Source of the DNA: Macrocystis pyrifera
Lineage: Eukaryota > Sar > Phaeophyceae > Laminariales > Laminariaceae
Direction: 5' to 3'
DNA: 64,000 nucleotides
Assembly (NCBI GenBank): GCA_031763025.1
Contig: JASSKH010000031.1
Span: 3,769,783 to 3,833,782 of the forward strand
The position numbers and the translations under genes were made by a program. How positions within the stretch are numbered: the stretch's first letter is position 1; each line of letters opens with the position of its first letter. The notes under the pieces were generated by a model, which did no database searches, was not told the origin of the DNA, and saw only the letters and a program-made list of their open reading frames with translations. This document shows, in pieces, positions 11,155-21,715 of this stretch.

Positions 11155-12020
11155 TTGAGTGGGCGCGCAGGACAAGTAAGTGTGAACGACGGGGTGGTCG
11201 ACTTCAGGACACAGCAGGCCATAGTAGGATTTTTGTTGACAAATAACGCCGCGTATAAACACCCGGTCGCACCACGTCACATATTTTGCGAATATGTTTC
11301 GGTGGGGAAATTTGGCAACCCCTCTAGCGTCAAGCATCGACGCCCCTGTCGTATACCTGGTACACCTCAGATATTTTGGTGCACCTGGTATACACCCCGA
11401 CTCGCGGTCCCAAGCGCACTCACGCTTGACGTGTACAATTGCTACTCCCGTATGCCACACGCATTCCCTGTCGTCTCAATCCCCGGTTTGCTACAGGACG
11501 TACTTCATATCGGCATGAGTCGTACAAGGAGTGGATGCAGCATTGTCGACCCGCTTCAAACAACACGAGTGTTCGGCAGGAACGTGGCTCCAAATTTAAA
11601 CCATTGCCAGCGTTCAGCATTGGCTTACAAGTACGCGACAGCACGTTTTGTTAAGAACTTGGGAGCCAAGATTTTGATGCTCAAGTTTTGGACGAAGAAA
11701 CAGATGTAACAATTTGTATACTGAAATTTCTACAGTATCATAGAGTAGTCGATCATTTTGCCAAAAGTAAGAACATATTACGTGGCGTCGCATATCGTAT
11801 GCGGAGCACGTACGCTCTCCAGCGAGCACGGTTTCGAACTTGCGAAAGCCTCTTCATGGAAGCCTATAGCCTGAACCCGACGCCTGCCCCTATGCAAGCG
11901 GTTTCTCCACAGACGCCTGTCTCTATGTAAGCGGTTTCGCCACAGGCTCCTGCCTCTATGCAAGCGGTTTCTCCACAGACCCCTGCCTCTATGCAAGCGG
12001 TTTCTCCACAGACGGCCTGA
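11155..12020 (+). pseudogene. Decayed reading frame ending in 36-bp repeats, product unknown
   Basis: Two overlapping frames are open here: 11155-11709 (184 codons), and a second frame open from 11439 to 12020 except for stops at 11652 and 11928. The second frame ends in about four tandem 36-bp units that read as a 12-residue repeat with the core MQAVSPQTPAS. The stop at 11928 lies in the second unit where sister units have CAA, so one C-to-T change explains it. No family is recognised. A repeat-containing host gene remnant or a retroelement structural gene are both possible. Confidence 0.35.
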
Positions 12021-12224
12021 TACGACGCCCATGCACAGTCAACAGCACCCCCCTCTGCACTGACTGATACCCGGACCCCCCCCCTGCATAACATGCGCGT
12101 AAAAAACTCGGTGTGGAGACATTAAAACAATGTAACAAACTATTCACAACGTGTCGACAACCTCTCAATTATGTCCGCCCAATGGTGTGCTTTTCAGTTC
12201 AATGTCTCCACAAGGATTATTTTA

Positions 12225-12300
12225 CGCCCGCAATATGCAGGGGGGGGGGGGGTCCCGCAATATGCAGAGCGGGGGGGGAGGGGGGGGGTCCTGGCCACTT
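12225..12300 (+). repeat. G-run block
   Basis: GCAATATGCAG followed by 12 or more G occurs twice in close order, then more G runs to about 12290. Such DNA can form quadruplexes and is prone to sequencing error. Confidence 0.6.
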
Positions 12301-12945
12301 GTATAGCAATAAAGTCCATCTGCCTCAACATTATTAGATTTACTCACACTCTCGTGAGAAGCTGTATACCTCACCCAAAAACAACCGTTTCAAGAAAAAA
12401 AAAAAAACGTACGCGCAACCCTATAGCCTGAAAACCCGATCCCCCCCTTCCTCTGTGCAAGAGTCTTCTCCACAGACGGTCTGGTACGACGCCACGGCAT
12501 TCCTCTATAGCACAAAATTACATCATGATGTACCCCCCTCCTTTCATCATTGCTACGGTAAAAGGGGGGTACATAGTTCCCTTTCCGTTGCTCACATGAA
12601 AAGCCCTATGCCTCACCCAAAAAAAAAACGTTTTTGAGAAAAAAGTCATGCTGGTACGCGCAAATCCTCTCTCGCCTAAAAACCCGACCCCCTCCCTTCG
12701 TGCAAGATTTTTTCCTCTTTTTCCTCACAGAAGATCTGGTACGACGCCCTCTGCACAGAGTCGACGGTACCCATCTCTCGAGAACTTAAGTTCATCCTGA
12801 TGTACCCCGCTGTGAGCCAAGTCGTGCGGTAACGGGGGGGGTACCTATTTTCTCTCAGGTTGCTCACGTTAGGAGCTCTGTACCCAACTTCCCATCCCCC
12901 CCCCCAAAAAACATTGAGAAAACATACACGCATCCCGATGAACCA
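12300..12945 (+). repeat. Degenerate tandem repeat of ~240 bp, about three units
   Basis: Each unit holds CTCACCCAAAAA, a GAGAAAA run, ACGCGCAA, AAAACCCGA with a C run, TGCAAGA, CACAGA and CTGGTACGACGCC, then GATGTACCCC and an inverted-looking GGGGGGTAC. A related single piece lies at 60905-61020. Confidence 0.65.
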
Positions 12946-13041
12946 TCTCATTGGCTGGCAGGTGTATCACAATTGAGGCTTAGGATATCAATGAGATCGT
13001 AAAATATACTCTGTAGTTCTTTAGTCGGGGAGCCCGTCAAG

Positions 13042-14598
13042 TCAGTAGAAAAATATGTCATCACCGAGCCCTATCTCGTCTAGGAAGGGTTCAATCATAC
13101 CACTTTTACGATTTGATAAGATCGGTTCTTCTAGCCCCCCGACGAAGAGCGAGCGCAGAGAGGATGGCCACTCGATGCAGAGGAACGACTGGTCGAACCG
13201 CCTCCCGAAGGATACGCTTTCCAAGTACTTTGGCCACAACACGCGGTGGATAGGTTGGTTGAAGTGGTCGCCAAACTCCAGAAAGTGCACCCAGGGGGGC
13301 CAATCGCAGTTGGCGATCGGCTGGTTGAACGCATCGCCGAACTGAACAATATTTAAGCTTGCTTCGGACGGAATTTTGGGGAGAGGCTGGATGAGAACCT
13401 TGGAAAACCTCAGACGCGGCAGCTTCGGGCGCCAGATGACTTCCATGATGTCGTGAAAATCGTCGCACAGCCTTAAGGATCGGAGGGAGGCCGGCCACTT
13501 TGTATTATCGATGGGTTGGTTGAACTTGTGCCCGAGCGTAAGCTGCCGTAGCCTCGGCGGCCACGCGACTTGGGCAATAGGCTGATTGAAACTGTTCCCA
13601 AACATGAGTGATTCAAGAGAGGACGGCCAAACGATGCCGGCAATCGGTTGATCGAAATTGGAACCGAACGAGAGATGCGTCAGGGAGGTTGGCCAGGCGA
13701 CCCCCGCGACGGCGACAGGCTGGTTCATGCTGTCCCCGAAGACCAGTCGAAGGAGAGATTCCGGCCACTTGACCCCGTCCAAAGGTTTGTTGAAGTCCCT
13801 ACCGAATGTCATGTATTGCAGGGTGTTCGGCCACGCCGCTCCAGCTATGGGCTGGTTGAAGGACCGCCCGAACTCAAGGATCTCGAGAGCGGCCGGCCAC
13901 GCGACCTCCACAACCGGCATGTTGAACGACCCTCCAAACTCCATCCGCACCAACGAAGCCGGCCATTTCGTGACCTTTCCGAGCGGCGAGTCGAACTTTT
14001 CCCCAAACACAAGATGCTGCAGAGAGGGCGGCCAAACCACGCCTTCTACGCTCTTGTCGAAGTGGCCGTCGAGGGCCAGTCGCAGAAGGCCAGTCGGCCA
14101 AGTAATGTCACGAACCGACTGGTTGAAGCAGTCCGTGAACAGCAGGTCTTCGATCGAGGGCGGCCAAGCCACATCCCAGGCCCTTGCGGTATCGGTCACT
14201 GAATTGACGACAAGCGCCTTCAATTTAGGCGGCCAAACCACGCTCGCGGCGCGAGGGTCATCAGTGTTGCTGATGAGGGAGTCTATGCACAGTGACTCTA
14301 CCTCTTCCAGTTGCCCCATCGCGATGCTTTCCCACAGCCTCTCGGTCGGCAGCGTCCACTTGAAGATGTCCACCCGCACGCGCGGCACGCGAGGCAGCTT
14401 AGGCCATTCGACCGGCAGCGTGGGCCTGGCAGCAGCGAAGGACCAAAGGCTGCGTGGCGTGAGCTCGGTGACTGAGACCCTTACCGCGACGGAGCTTCGG
14501 CAGAGTCTGCAGACCGCCAAACACGTGACCTGCAGATCGCCCCTGCGTACGTACCAGTACCTCCGGTCGTTGCCGACGTTCCTTCGGTTTCCTTCCAT
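13042..14598 (-). CDS. FNIP-repeat protein
   Basis: The product is about 518 residues. Residues ~119-500 are a run of about 17 repeats of 22 residues with the pattern W-P-x-x-L-x-x-L-x-F-G-x-x-F-N-Q-P-I. This is the FNIP repeat, a leucine-rich-repeat-like unit known from Dictyostelium and other protists and from some giant viruses, usually thought to bind proteins. The N-terminal ~118 residues show no domain I can name; an F-box was looked for and not seen clearly. There is no signal peptide or membrane span. The frame stays open upstream to 14988, but bases 14913-15022 are a mobile element, so the first upstream methionines are not credible. The ATG at 14598 is the first good internal start, with a TATA-like CTATATACTC about 105 bases upstream of it. 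No introns are needed. One or two units (residues ~360-400) are degenerate. Confidence 0.8.
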   Translation of the reverse strand: MEGNRRNVGNDRRYWYVRRGDLQVTCLAVCRLCRSSVAVRVSVTELTPRSLWSFAAARPTLPVEWPKLPRVPRVRVDIFKWTLPTERLWESIAMGQLEEVESLCIDSLISNTDDPRAASVVWPPKLKALVVNSVTDTARAWDVAWPPSIEDLLFTDCFNQSVRDITWPTGLLRLALDGHFDKSVEGVVWPPSLQHLVFGEKFDSPLGKVTKWPASLVRMEFGGSFNMPVVEVAWPAALEILEFGRSFNQPIAGAAWPNTLQYMTFGRDFNKPLDGVKWPESLLRLVFGDSMNQPVAVAGVAWPTSLTHLSFGSNFDQPIAGIVWPSSLESLMFGNSFNQPIAQVAWPPRLRQLTLGHKFNQPIDNTKWPASLRSLRLCDDFHDIMEVIWRPKLPRLRFSKVLIQPLPKIPSEASLNIVQFGDAFNQPIANCDWPPWVHFLEFGDHFNQPIHRVLWPKYLESVSFGRRFDQSFLCIEWPSSLRSLFVGGLEEPILSNRKSGMIEPFLDEIGLGDDIFFY

Positions 14599-14701
14599 CA
14601 CGGGTTGGCTCAAGGCGACGGCCAAAGCATCGAGAAACAGCCTGTTAGGTCCTGATTGGCGGTGAGACCGAAGTGCAGGGTAGAAAGAGTGGGTCAGCGT
14701 G

Positions 14702-14711
14702 GAGTATATAG
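14702..14711 (-). promoter_or_regulatory. Possible TATA-like element of the FNIP gene
   Basis: On the minus strand the word CTATATACTC lies about 105 bases before the chosen start. It supports that start weakly; single TATA-like words are common by chance. Confidence 0.2.
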
Positions 14712-14912
14712 TAAATAGTAACACGCCATCAAGGAGGCCGAGCGATCGAGCGAAGATCCAGAAACGGTCGTGCCGGCGACGCCAGTGTTTTATCTGACCA
14801 AGGTTAACGAGGTAAGATGTCACGACAAGGAAATGGAACGGAACCCAACTGCTGCAGCTCAGGTTGGGGCTTGCTCTCGTTGCTCTTGATTCACTCTCAG
14901 GTGTTGGTGTTG

Positions 14913-15022
14913 TGCTACGAGGGACCATAGGAATCAGGACCCACCATTTAGACGAAAACCTCAATATTCCAGTTATTCTACTGGGCATATTTGGTCCTGA
15001 TCGCTATGTCCCCCCGCAATAG
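14913..15022. mobile_element. MITE family M1, diverged copy
   Basis: The outer words GGGACCATAG and GGTCCTGATCGCTATGTCCC, the inner GACGAAAACCTCAATATT and the 110-bp length match the M1 family, with many substitutions. It overlaps the upstream extension of the FNIP reading frame. Confidence 0.6.
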
Positions 15023-15249
15023 TAGCTCTTGATGCCCCCTCCAGATTGCTTCTAGGTGGCACGGCAAGCAATTCCTCTTCCCAGAGGAATACAAGTGACG
15101 GATGTTTCTAGTTTTTATGTTCGTTCTTTTTTTTCATCCCATTTTGATGTCTTCGCCCTTCTTTCTCCTGTTCCATCCCTAGTCATGAAAACTCAGATCC
15201 GGGTTCACTAAAGCAGGATTCTCCAACCCCTTCCCCCCTTGGTGCAAGA

Positions 15250-15485
15250 AGCTGTGTCTGCCTGGTCGGTGAAAACCCGACGTGCTCTGTCCCGGCATTG
15301 TAGGGATGCGAGGGTCTATGACCATACCACTACGGCCGTGCATGATAGTGAGTAAGTACCCCCTCCCCTCCCCCCCCCCCCCCCTCCCTATATTATATCT
15401 AGTATATTTATAGGTTGGGTTGGCGTCGTTTGGCGACGACGCTTTACCAATCCGCCGGAGGATAAACAAAAAAATAAAAAATAAA
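15250..15485 (+). repeat. C-tract repeat T, copy 1
   Basis: TGTCTGCCTGGTCGGTGAAA, then CCCGGCATTGTAGGGATG, GAGGGTCTATG and a GAGTAAGTAC word lead into a C-rich run at 15357-15388. After it come GGTTGGCGTCG and GGCGACGACGC, then CGCCGGAGGATAAAC and an A-rich tail. Copy 2 is at 15838-16005. Confidence 0.7.
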
Positions 15486-15837
15486 AAATGTGAAACACGC
15501 CTCTCACTGCGTGAGCTAGACAGCCAGGGTTTTTGGGGGGGGGGCGGTGACCGCGACTGGCGTCAAGTTAGATCATTTTTGTGCGGGGAAAACCTTTACT
15601 CCGCACAAGGGGAATGATCGTATCACGTAGTGTGTACATGGTGAGGCACCTACGAGGCAGTGACATAGTAACCACATTGCTGTCTCTGGAAGTGGCCACA
15701 CCAGAAATAAAATCAATGCATTGATGCTGTCATCCATATGAAAGAAAATCCGCCTCACAAGCGGTTCTTAGTAGGATGCAGCTCACCCTTCATGCGACTC
15801 GCCCAACACCTCACGACGCTTCGCGCTTGGTGCAAGC
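15486..15837. other. No recognisable gene
   Basis: Short frames only, between two copies of repeat T. Confidence 0.4.
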
Positions 15838-16005
15838 AATGTCTGCCTGGTCGGTGAAAACACGACGTGCTCCGTCCCGGCATTGTAGGGATGAGAGGGT
15901 TTATGGTCATAAGACTACTGTCATGCATGATAATGAGTACACCCCCCCCCCCCTCCTCTAAACATGGATGGGTTGGCGTCGAGTGGCGACGACGCTGTAA
16001 AAGAA
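15838..16005 (+). repeat. C-tract repeat T, copy 2
   Basis: It has the same order of words as copy 1, with TAATGAGTAC then 14 C-rich bases (15940-15957) and the shared GGGTTGGCGTCG / GGCGACGACGCTGTAAA after it. Confidence 0.7.
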
Positions 16006-16159
16006 GCCACCAGACACTAGACATGCAATGTACAGACTGCTCCTTCTGGCACAAAAGCCACATAGACCAGACCAGCCATAGACAATATGCAAACAACCGC
16101 TCAGAAACCAGACCCACCGGTAAAGTAAACACAACACAATTTACACGATTCACAGTTAT

Positions 16160-16765
16160 TTTCCCATACAAAACACAAACCAGATTTAGACATGAAATTA
16201 CTCAACTAACATTTTTTTTTCCCATACCGAAACGCAAAAAAACAGATTTAGACATGGAACATATTAAACTAACCAGTTTTTTTTCCCCTATATGTTACAA
16301 AAACCGGATTTAGGCATGAAATTACTTAACTAACTACTTTTTTTTCTCATACCAAGAACGAAAAAAACAGATTTAGACGTGAAACTATTGAACTAATTAG
16401 TTTTTTCCCCTCTTTACCATGACACAAACCGGATTTAGACGTGAAATTACTCAACTAACTATTTTTTTTTACCATACCAAAAACGCAAAAAACAGATTTA
16501 GACGTGAAACAATTGAACTAACCAGTCCTTTCCCCCATATCGTAAAACAAGCCGGATTCAGACATGAAATTACTAAACTACTCATTTTTTTTTTCCGATA
16601 ACGAAACCCAATTCACAAATATGCATGAAATTACTCACGTAACAGTTTGATTTCTTCCCATACCAAAACACAAACCAAATCTAGAAATGAAACAACTGAA
16701 CAAACCAGTTTTTTTCCCCATATCCGAACCCAAACCAGACAGACATGAAAAAGTATAATAGTTTC
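16160..16765 (+). repeat. Satellite of ~62-bp units, about ten copies
   Basis: The unit is CAGATTTAGACATGAAA, then a YTCAACTAAC-like word, a T run of 7-10 bases, CCCATA and an A-rich link. Alternate units resemble each other more (GAAATTACT versus GAAACWATTGAACTAACCAG), so the array looks like repeats of a ~124-bp dimer. Units decay towards the right end. Confidence 0.85.
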
Positions 16766-17612
16766 TCTCATACCATAATACTGGTAGTAATGGCATAAAA
16801 GATAGACTAAAAACCTAGCATGAAGGTGGACCGCCTCACATGCGCACACATAGATACAGCATGGTCACCCCAACATGATCAATTCATATGACGGTTGGGC
16901 CTTGTGGTAAGATACCCGTAAAACTATACCGATTTCCATTGGGCGGTGGAAATCTGGTCTGACTTTATTCCTAAAATCACCGACATTAGGTGCACATACC
17001 AAGCGCTGAATGAAGGGGAGGGGTGGATGATGCATGCCATTAAGTCAAGACCTATTATACTCATGAAACAAATACCTTGCATTTGATCGACCACATGACC
17101 TAAGAGAAGGAGCACCAAGCGGTACGTAGATATCTTGATATCTTGAACGATAGAAGCCGGTACAAAATGTGGGGGGATTGTTGGCAAAGCTTTCGGCAGT
17201 GAAGGTCTACTCGGGAGCATTAGTGGGGTAGTTACCCATGGTGAAACGTACATATGACGGAGAAAGCGACGTAAGGGGCATCCCGATGTGTGAGTAAGAC
17301 TTTGTGTTATGCAAGCCGTCCTTGAACCTTGCACGGTAAAAATGATCTCCCTGGAGGAAAGTAACCAGTACAGCAGCGGGGCAAGAAGATAGAAGATACG
17401 ATCGTGGGACGCCAGGATGGTTACCATGCAGATCGCCTGACACAAACGTGGGGTACTTGTGTTAAGGGTGTTAAACTTGGCTCCAGGCTACGAGCCCGTG
17501 TTGGAGACACTATTTCGTGTGGTGCGCCGGCAAAAGAACTGAAAGACACCAGACCCTCAACGAGTACTAGGATTGGGAAGTCCCAGTAACTTGAACACTT
17601 CCCACTACCACT
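16766..17612. other. No firm gene; possible 5' region of LINE-2
   Basis: A 173-codon minus-strand frame (16924-17445) and broken plus-strand frames are present. Plus-strand translation has protein-like stretches interrupted by stops, so this may be the decayed 5' region of the adjacent retrotransposon. Confidence 0.3.
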
Positions 17613-18037
17613 ATGAACACAAACAAGCTGGAGATATTCTCGGAAGAGATTAGGAGAAATACGGTGAGGAAGGGTGCGTGGAGAAAGAAAGATTGGCAGG
17701 GTAAAGTACTAGTAGTGCTGATATTTGGAGTTCCTAACGACATGACAAGGATTGAGTTCAAGAGGAAGTGCGACGAAGTAGGACTGTACTGCTTTGCAAA
17801 ATAGGAAACGTAGAACGAGCGGGAGAACACTTTCGAGTCACTTTGAAGCCGAAAGCGAGCATGGAGTGGCAGAGGATAGAGACAGAAAAAGTGTCGGCAT
17901 GGGTTAGCAGACTTCGATGGAGAGTATGTATAGCTAATGGAATAACGAAACTAAGACGTAGCCCTAGGGTGAACGAAGGTAGGGGGAGACAGCAGCAGGT
18001 GGCTCAAAGGGAATGGGGGAGAAACATAGGGGCGTAG
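17613..18037 (+). pseudogene. LINE-2 first open frame (broken)
   Basis: Two overlapping frames (17613-17804 and 17768-18037) encode a basic, arginine- and lysine-rich protein of about 140 residues, with a frameshift near 17800. Position before the endonuclease suggests the element's first open frame. No domain is recognised. Confidence 0.4.
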
Positions 18038-18149
18038 AACAAGCAGACAAGAACATGAACGGAAACGGAAATAATGCTCAAAGAGATCACAGATATACTC
18101 GTAGCGAAGACGGAGAAAGAGCAGGTAAGACTAGAGTGGATAGTGAAAC

Positions 18150-19209
18150 GAAAAGGAGGCTGAGAACAGGATCATGGAACGTATGAGGCTTCGCCGCGGA
18201 AGAGCGCAAAAGAACAGAAATTGCCGAACAAGTAAGTAAGCGCGACCTAGACATAGTGGGAATTCAAGAGTCGTGGGAGAAAGAAGGAGGCGAGATAGGA
18301 TGCAAAGCTGGAGAGTACGCATGGATAGGGGAAAAGAGGAAGGGACAGAATAGCAAGAACAGGGGGGCGGGTCAAAGAATACCTGTGTGACAGAATAGAG
18401 GTGATCAAAGACACTAAATTCGACGAAAACATATGGATTAAGACACCAGGGGAGCGGGGAGCGAAATATTACTTCTTAGGAAACATATATATATGCCCCC
18501 AGAGTCGAAGAATACGATAAAAGATATACAGAGGAAGTTCGGAGAAGTAGTACTAGCGGGAGATTTTAACTCAAGACTTGGGAAGGCAGCCAAACTGAAT
18601 AAGAACACTGGACAATATGGGGAAGCAACAAAGAATAATAATGGGGAAGAGATGTTGAGGTTCCTCCAGCACAACGAGATAAAAACGTTGAACGACAGAG
18701 TAAAAAAGGCAGAACCGGAAGGGACTAGACAGTGCATACAACAGGGAGAAAGCTCTATCCTTGACATTATAGTAGTAAAAAATGGAAGTGGTAAGGAAAC
18801 GGAACTACATGTACGCGCAGCGGACATAGGAACTACGGATCACCGTCTAATATGGACAGACAGTCAACAAACGAGAGTTATCAAACATAGAAGAGGTAGG
18901 AAATTGCATCGATGGAGAATAGATAAACTAGAAGTGAAAGAGAAACAGGAAGAGTTCCAAGAAGAGATGGCCAAAAATGCAGAGAAATTTTCCAAGCTGT
19001 TGGAAAGAATAGGTACAACAAGGAACGATACAGGGAGGGATGATGCAGGAGCTAGGATAATAGAAGGATGGGAGCAGTTGGTCGAGACCACAGCAAGTAA
19101 AGTAATAGGGAAGAAGTTGATAGTATGCAACAGAGCAGTAAGATGGTGGGATGAAGAAAGAGGCTATAAGAGCAAGGAGAAAGGCACACGCAAGGTATAC
19201 ATCGAGTGA
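18150..19209 (+). pseudogene. LINE-2 endonuclease domain (broken)
   Basis: The plus-strand frames give GSWNV near 18170, DIVGIQESW near 18250, AGDFNSRLGK at about 18559 and GTTDHRLIW at about 18830. These match the conserved N, E, D-x-N and D-H motifs of AP-like endonucleases found in non-LTR elements. A stop follows GSWNV, a frameshift lies in the G run near 18361-18366, and another lies near 18490. The frame from 18493 to 19209 stays open for 238 codons. Confidence 0.75.
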
Positions 19210-19221
19210 AACTTCGACAGG

Positions 19222-20624
19222 GTGGGACGAATGCATGCCATAGCTATTAATAGAAAGAAAGTAAAAGAGATGGCGGAGAAGAAGAAAGGGATATGGAAAG
19301 ACGTAGTAAATAAAATGAATGAAGACTTTGAGGACCGGGTGAAGCAGATGTGGGTAGGGATAAAAGGGATACTTGGCAAGCAAGCAGGAGAAGCAGACAC
19401 GGGAATACCTACTCTAAGACCACAGAACGGTAAAATGGTTAGTAGTTCGAAGGGGAAAAGGGAAGTACTAGTAGAGCATTACCGTAAGCTAGGAACACCC
19501 ACAGCCAACGACACGTTCGACGCAGAACTCGAGAAGGAAATCAACGCTTGAGCAGAGGCGAACGTAGATACATCAGAAAGGGAAGACAGTGGTTCGGGAG
19601 GGCTACAGAGAGAGTTCACAAGGAAAGAAGTAAAGAAGTGTGTAGCTAAACTTAAGAATAGAAAGGCAGCAGGGGCAGACCAAATAGTGTATGAAGTACG
19701 GGGGAGAAGGAATGTTTACCATGATGGCTATGTTGTATAACTGGATAAGGAAAAACGAGTACGAACCTAGGAGGTGGAGAGAAGGAGTAGTAGTAAACTT
19801 ATTCAAGAAAGGAGATAAGGCTGACCCGGGGAACTATAGAGGGATAACGCTACTAAGCACAGTAGGCAAAACATTTTGTAAGATTTTGAACGATAGAATG
19901 GGAACGATGATGGAGAAGGAAGACAAAATAAGCGGAGGGCCAGCAGGGTTTAGGCCAAACCGTAGCTGCGTAGACCACGTGTACACCTTAGGTAAGATTG
20001 TTTAAGGTAGGAAAAACGCGGGACTAACAACGTACTGTTTCTTTCTACATGTGCAGAAAGCCTACGACACAGTATGGAGAAAAGGATTGTGGAAAAAACT
20101 GTGGGAAATAGGAATCAGAGGAAAGATGTGGAGAATGGTGAAAAAGATGACGGAATGTGCGACAAGTTCTGTGATGCTGGACGGGGAAATATCAAAGTAT
20201 GTTGATATTTTACAAGGAGTTGCACAGGGATGTACGTTGTCATCTAACTTGTTCAAGACATATATTAATGACCTGATAGTAGCAGTCGAGGCAGTAAGGC
20301 AGGGAGTCACGGTAGGGGAAGATACGGTGTCGGGATTGATGTTTCGCGGATGACTTCGTGGTGATATCAGAAACACCCAAAGGATTGCACAAACAAATAG
20401 AGAAGGCGCGAGAATACACCAGGAAATGGAGGGTGACGGCGAACGTCAAGAAACGCGTAGCAGTTGTTTGTAACGAAGATAAGGCAAACCCGGTAAATTT
20501 CAGTTGGAAGTGGGGAGAAGATGAATTGCCGATCGTAGACCAACCAGTACGCATACCTTGGCGTAGAGATGTAAAAAGGCTGCTCTTGGGATACACATAT
20601 AGCAAAAGTAATAGGAAAGGGTAA
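19222..20624 (+). pseudogene. LINE-2 reverse transcriptase (broken)
   Basis: Reverse transcriptase motifs in order are: GNYRGITLLS (about 19830), AGFRPNRSCVDHV, QKAYDTVWRKGLW (about 20055), GVAQGCTLSSNLF (about 20218) and the catalytic FADD at 20343-20354. Stops or frameshifts occur at about 19549, 19690, 20003 and 20340, so no full-length product is possible. Confidence 0.85.
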
Positions 20625-20856
20625 GGCACAAGTAGGCAAGATGGATGCGATCCTAACAGACTCGCACCTTGACACTAGGATTAAGAGATGTATCCTGATC
20701 ATGTGACAGTACCAAAGCTAGAATATGCAGGAGAAGTATAGGAAGGGAAAGCGAAACTCGTAAAACAGTTGGAAACAGCACAAATGACAGCAGCTAAAAA
20801 AGTCCTAAAGATGCTCAAGTACGACTAGTAATACAGAATTAAGAGCAGAACTGGGA

Positions 20857-21545
20857 ATGCACCCACTCAAGACAAATAGAGACATGGGAAAGTTGAACTG
20901 GCAATATAAAGTAAGGAACATGCCAAAAAAGTGGTCGTCAGCCATAGTTGATAGAGCTGTATGGGAGAAAGTAACAAAAAGGCGAGCTGGAATAAGGTGG
21001 GATGGCGTGGTTGAGAAAGTATGGAAGGATACAGGGGGAAACCAAGAACAGGTGATGTGCGCCGGGAAGTTTGGGAGGTACAAGACAGACGTAGAAGAAA
21101 GGATAGAAAGAAGGGAAAGACTAGCGCTAAGAAACAAAGTGGAATCGGAAAAACACTCAGAGATATACGGGGGATTGAGGGAAGGAATAGGAATGAAAAC
21201 GTATGGCATAGCCCAGTGGACTTCGCGAAAACGGTGAAACTGCGCTTTCGTGTAGGGGACCTGGACCTGCCAGAAAGAAGAAAGAGGTATACCAGTAGCC
21301 GGGAGGAGGAGGAAGTAGATGCACAGATGTGCCCGTGTGGCAAAGCAATAGAGAGTATAACTCACATAGTAGGAGAATGTGAAATATACAAGGAGGAACG
21401 GCATGTGTTAGAAGAGGAGATGAGGGAAATAGACGAATGTGACATGGAGGAATTTAATACAATGAATAGCAGCGAGAAAACGATCGCTCTCTTAAGAGAT
21501 AGATGGTGGCCACAGGAGGCCAAACAGGAAGGGGATACGATTTAG
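20857..21545 (+). pseudogene. LINE-2 C-terminal domain with CCHC zinc knuckle
   Basis: Two frames (20857-21237 and 21021-21545) encode a basic region followed by a C-x-C-x8-H-x4-C motif at 21330-21380. Such knuckles are common at the C-terminus of several non-LTR clades. A frameshift lies between 21180 and 21240. The acidic end EECDMEE-like stretch is conserved in the copy at 46784. Confidence 0.7.
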
Positions 21546-21715
21546 AAAAAATTCTATGTAATATATGGAAACAACGTGATGAACGCCCAATTGTTGGAGG
21601 TGTCTCTATTAGGAGTAGGAACGGTGCTCCGTCTCGAAAGGGATGCGTGGTCAATGGTCACATGACTAAGGCAAGCAACAAATGAGTACCCCCCCCGTCC
21701 CCCCCCCTCCCGACT

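Larger units (their letters stand above)
17613..21715 (+). mobile_element. Non-LTR retrotransposon LINE-2, near full length but inactivated
   Basis: The order is a basic first region (17613-18037), an endonuclease-like domain (about 18150-18880), a reverse transcriptase (about 19600-20600), a C-terminal domain with a zinc knuckle (to 21545), and a 3' region ending GAGTAC plus a C-rich run at 21683-21710. Several frameshifts and stops break every domain. A 3' fragment of the same family lies at 46784-47275 and further pieces lie near the right end of the window. Confidence 0.85.

Noticed and set aside
11880-12020. Regular 36-bp repeats resembling a CRISPR array
   Set aside because: Units are contiguous with no unique spacers, and they read as an in-frame protein repeat in a eukaryotic setting.
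13648-14665. Plus-strand frames of 184 and 335 codons
   Set aside because: They are antisense to the FNIP repeats; the minus strand has the clear repeat protein.
15179-16171. Recurring minus-strand peptide DPRIPTMPGR in four places
   Set aside because: It is the reverse reading of the conserved CCCGGCATTGTAGGGATGCG stretch in repeat T; frames around it differ.
16924-17445. 173-codon minus-strand frame
   Set aside because: No motif, and it overlaps a probable 5' region of LINE-2.
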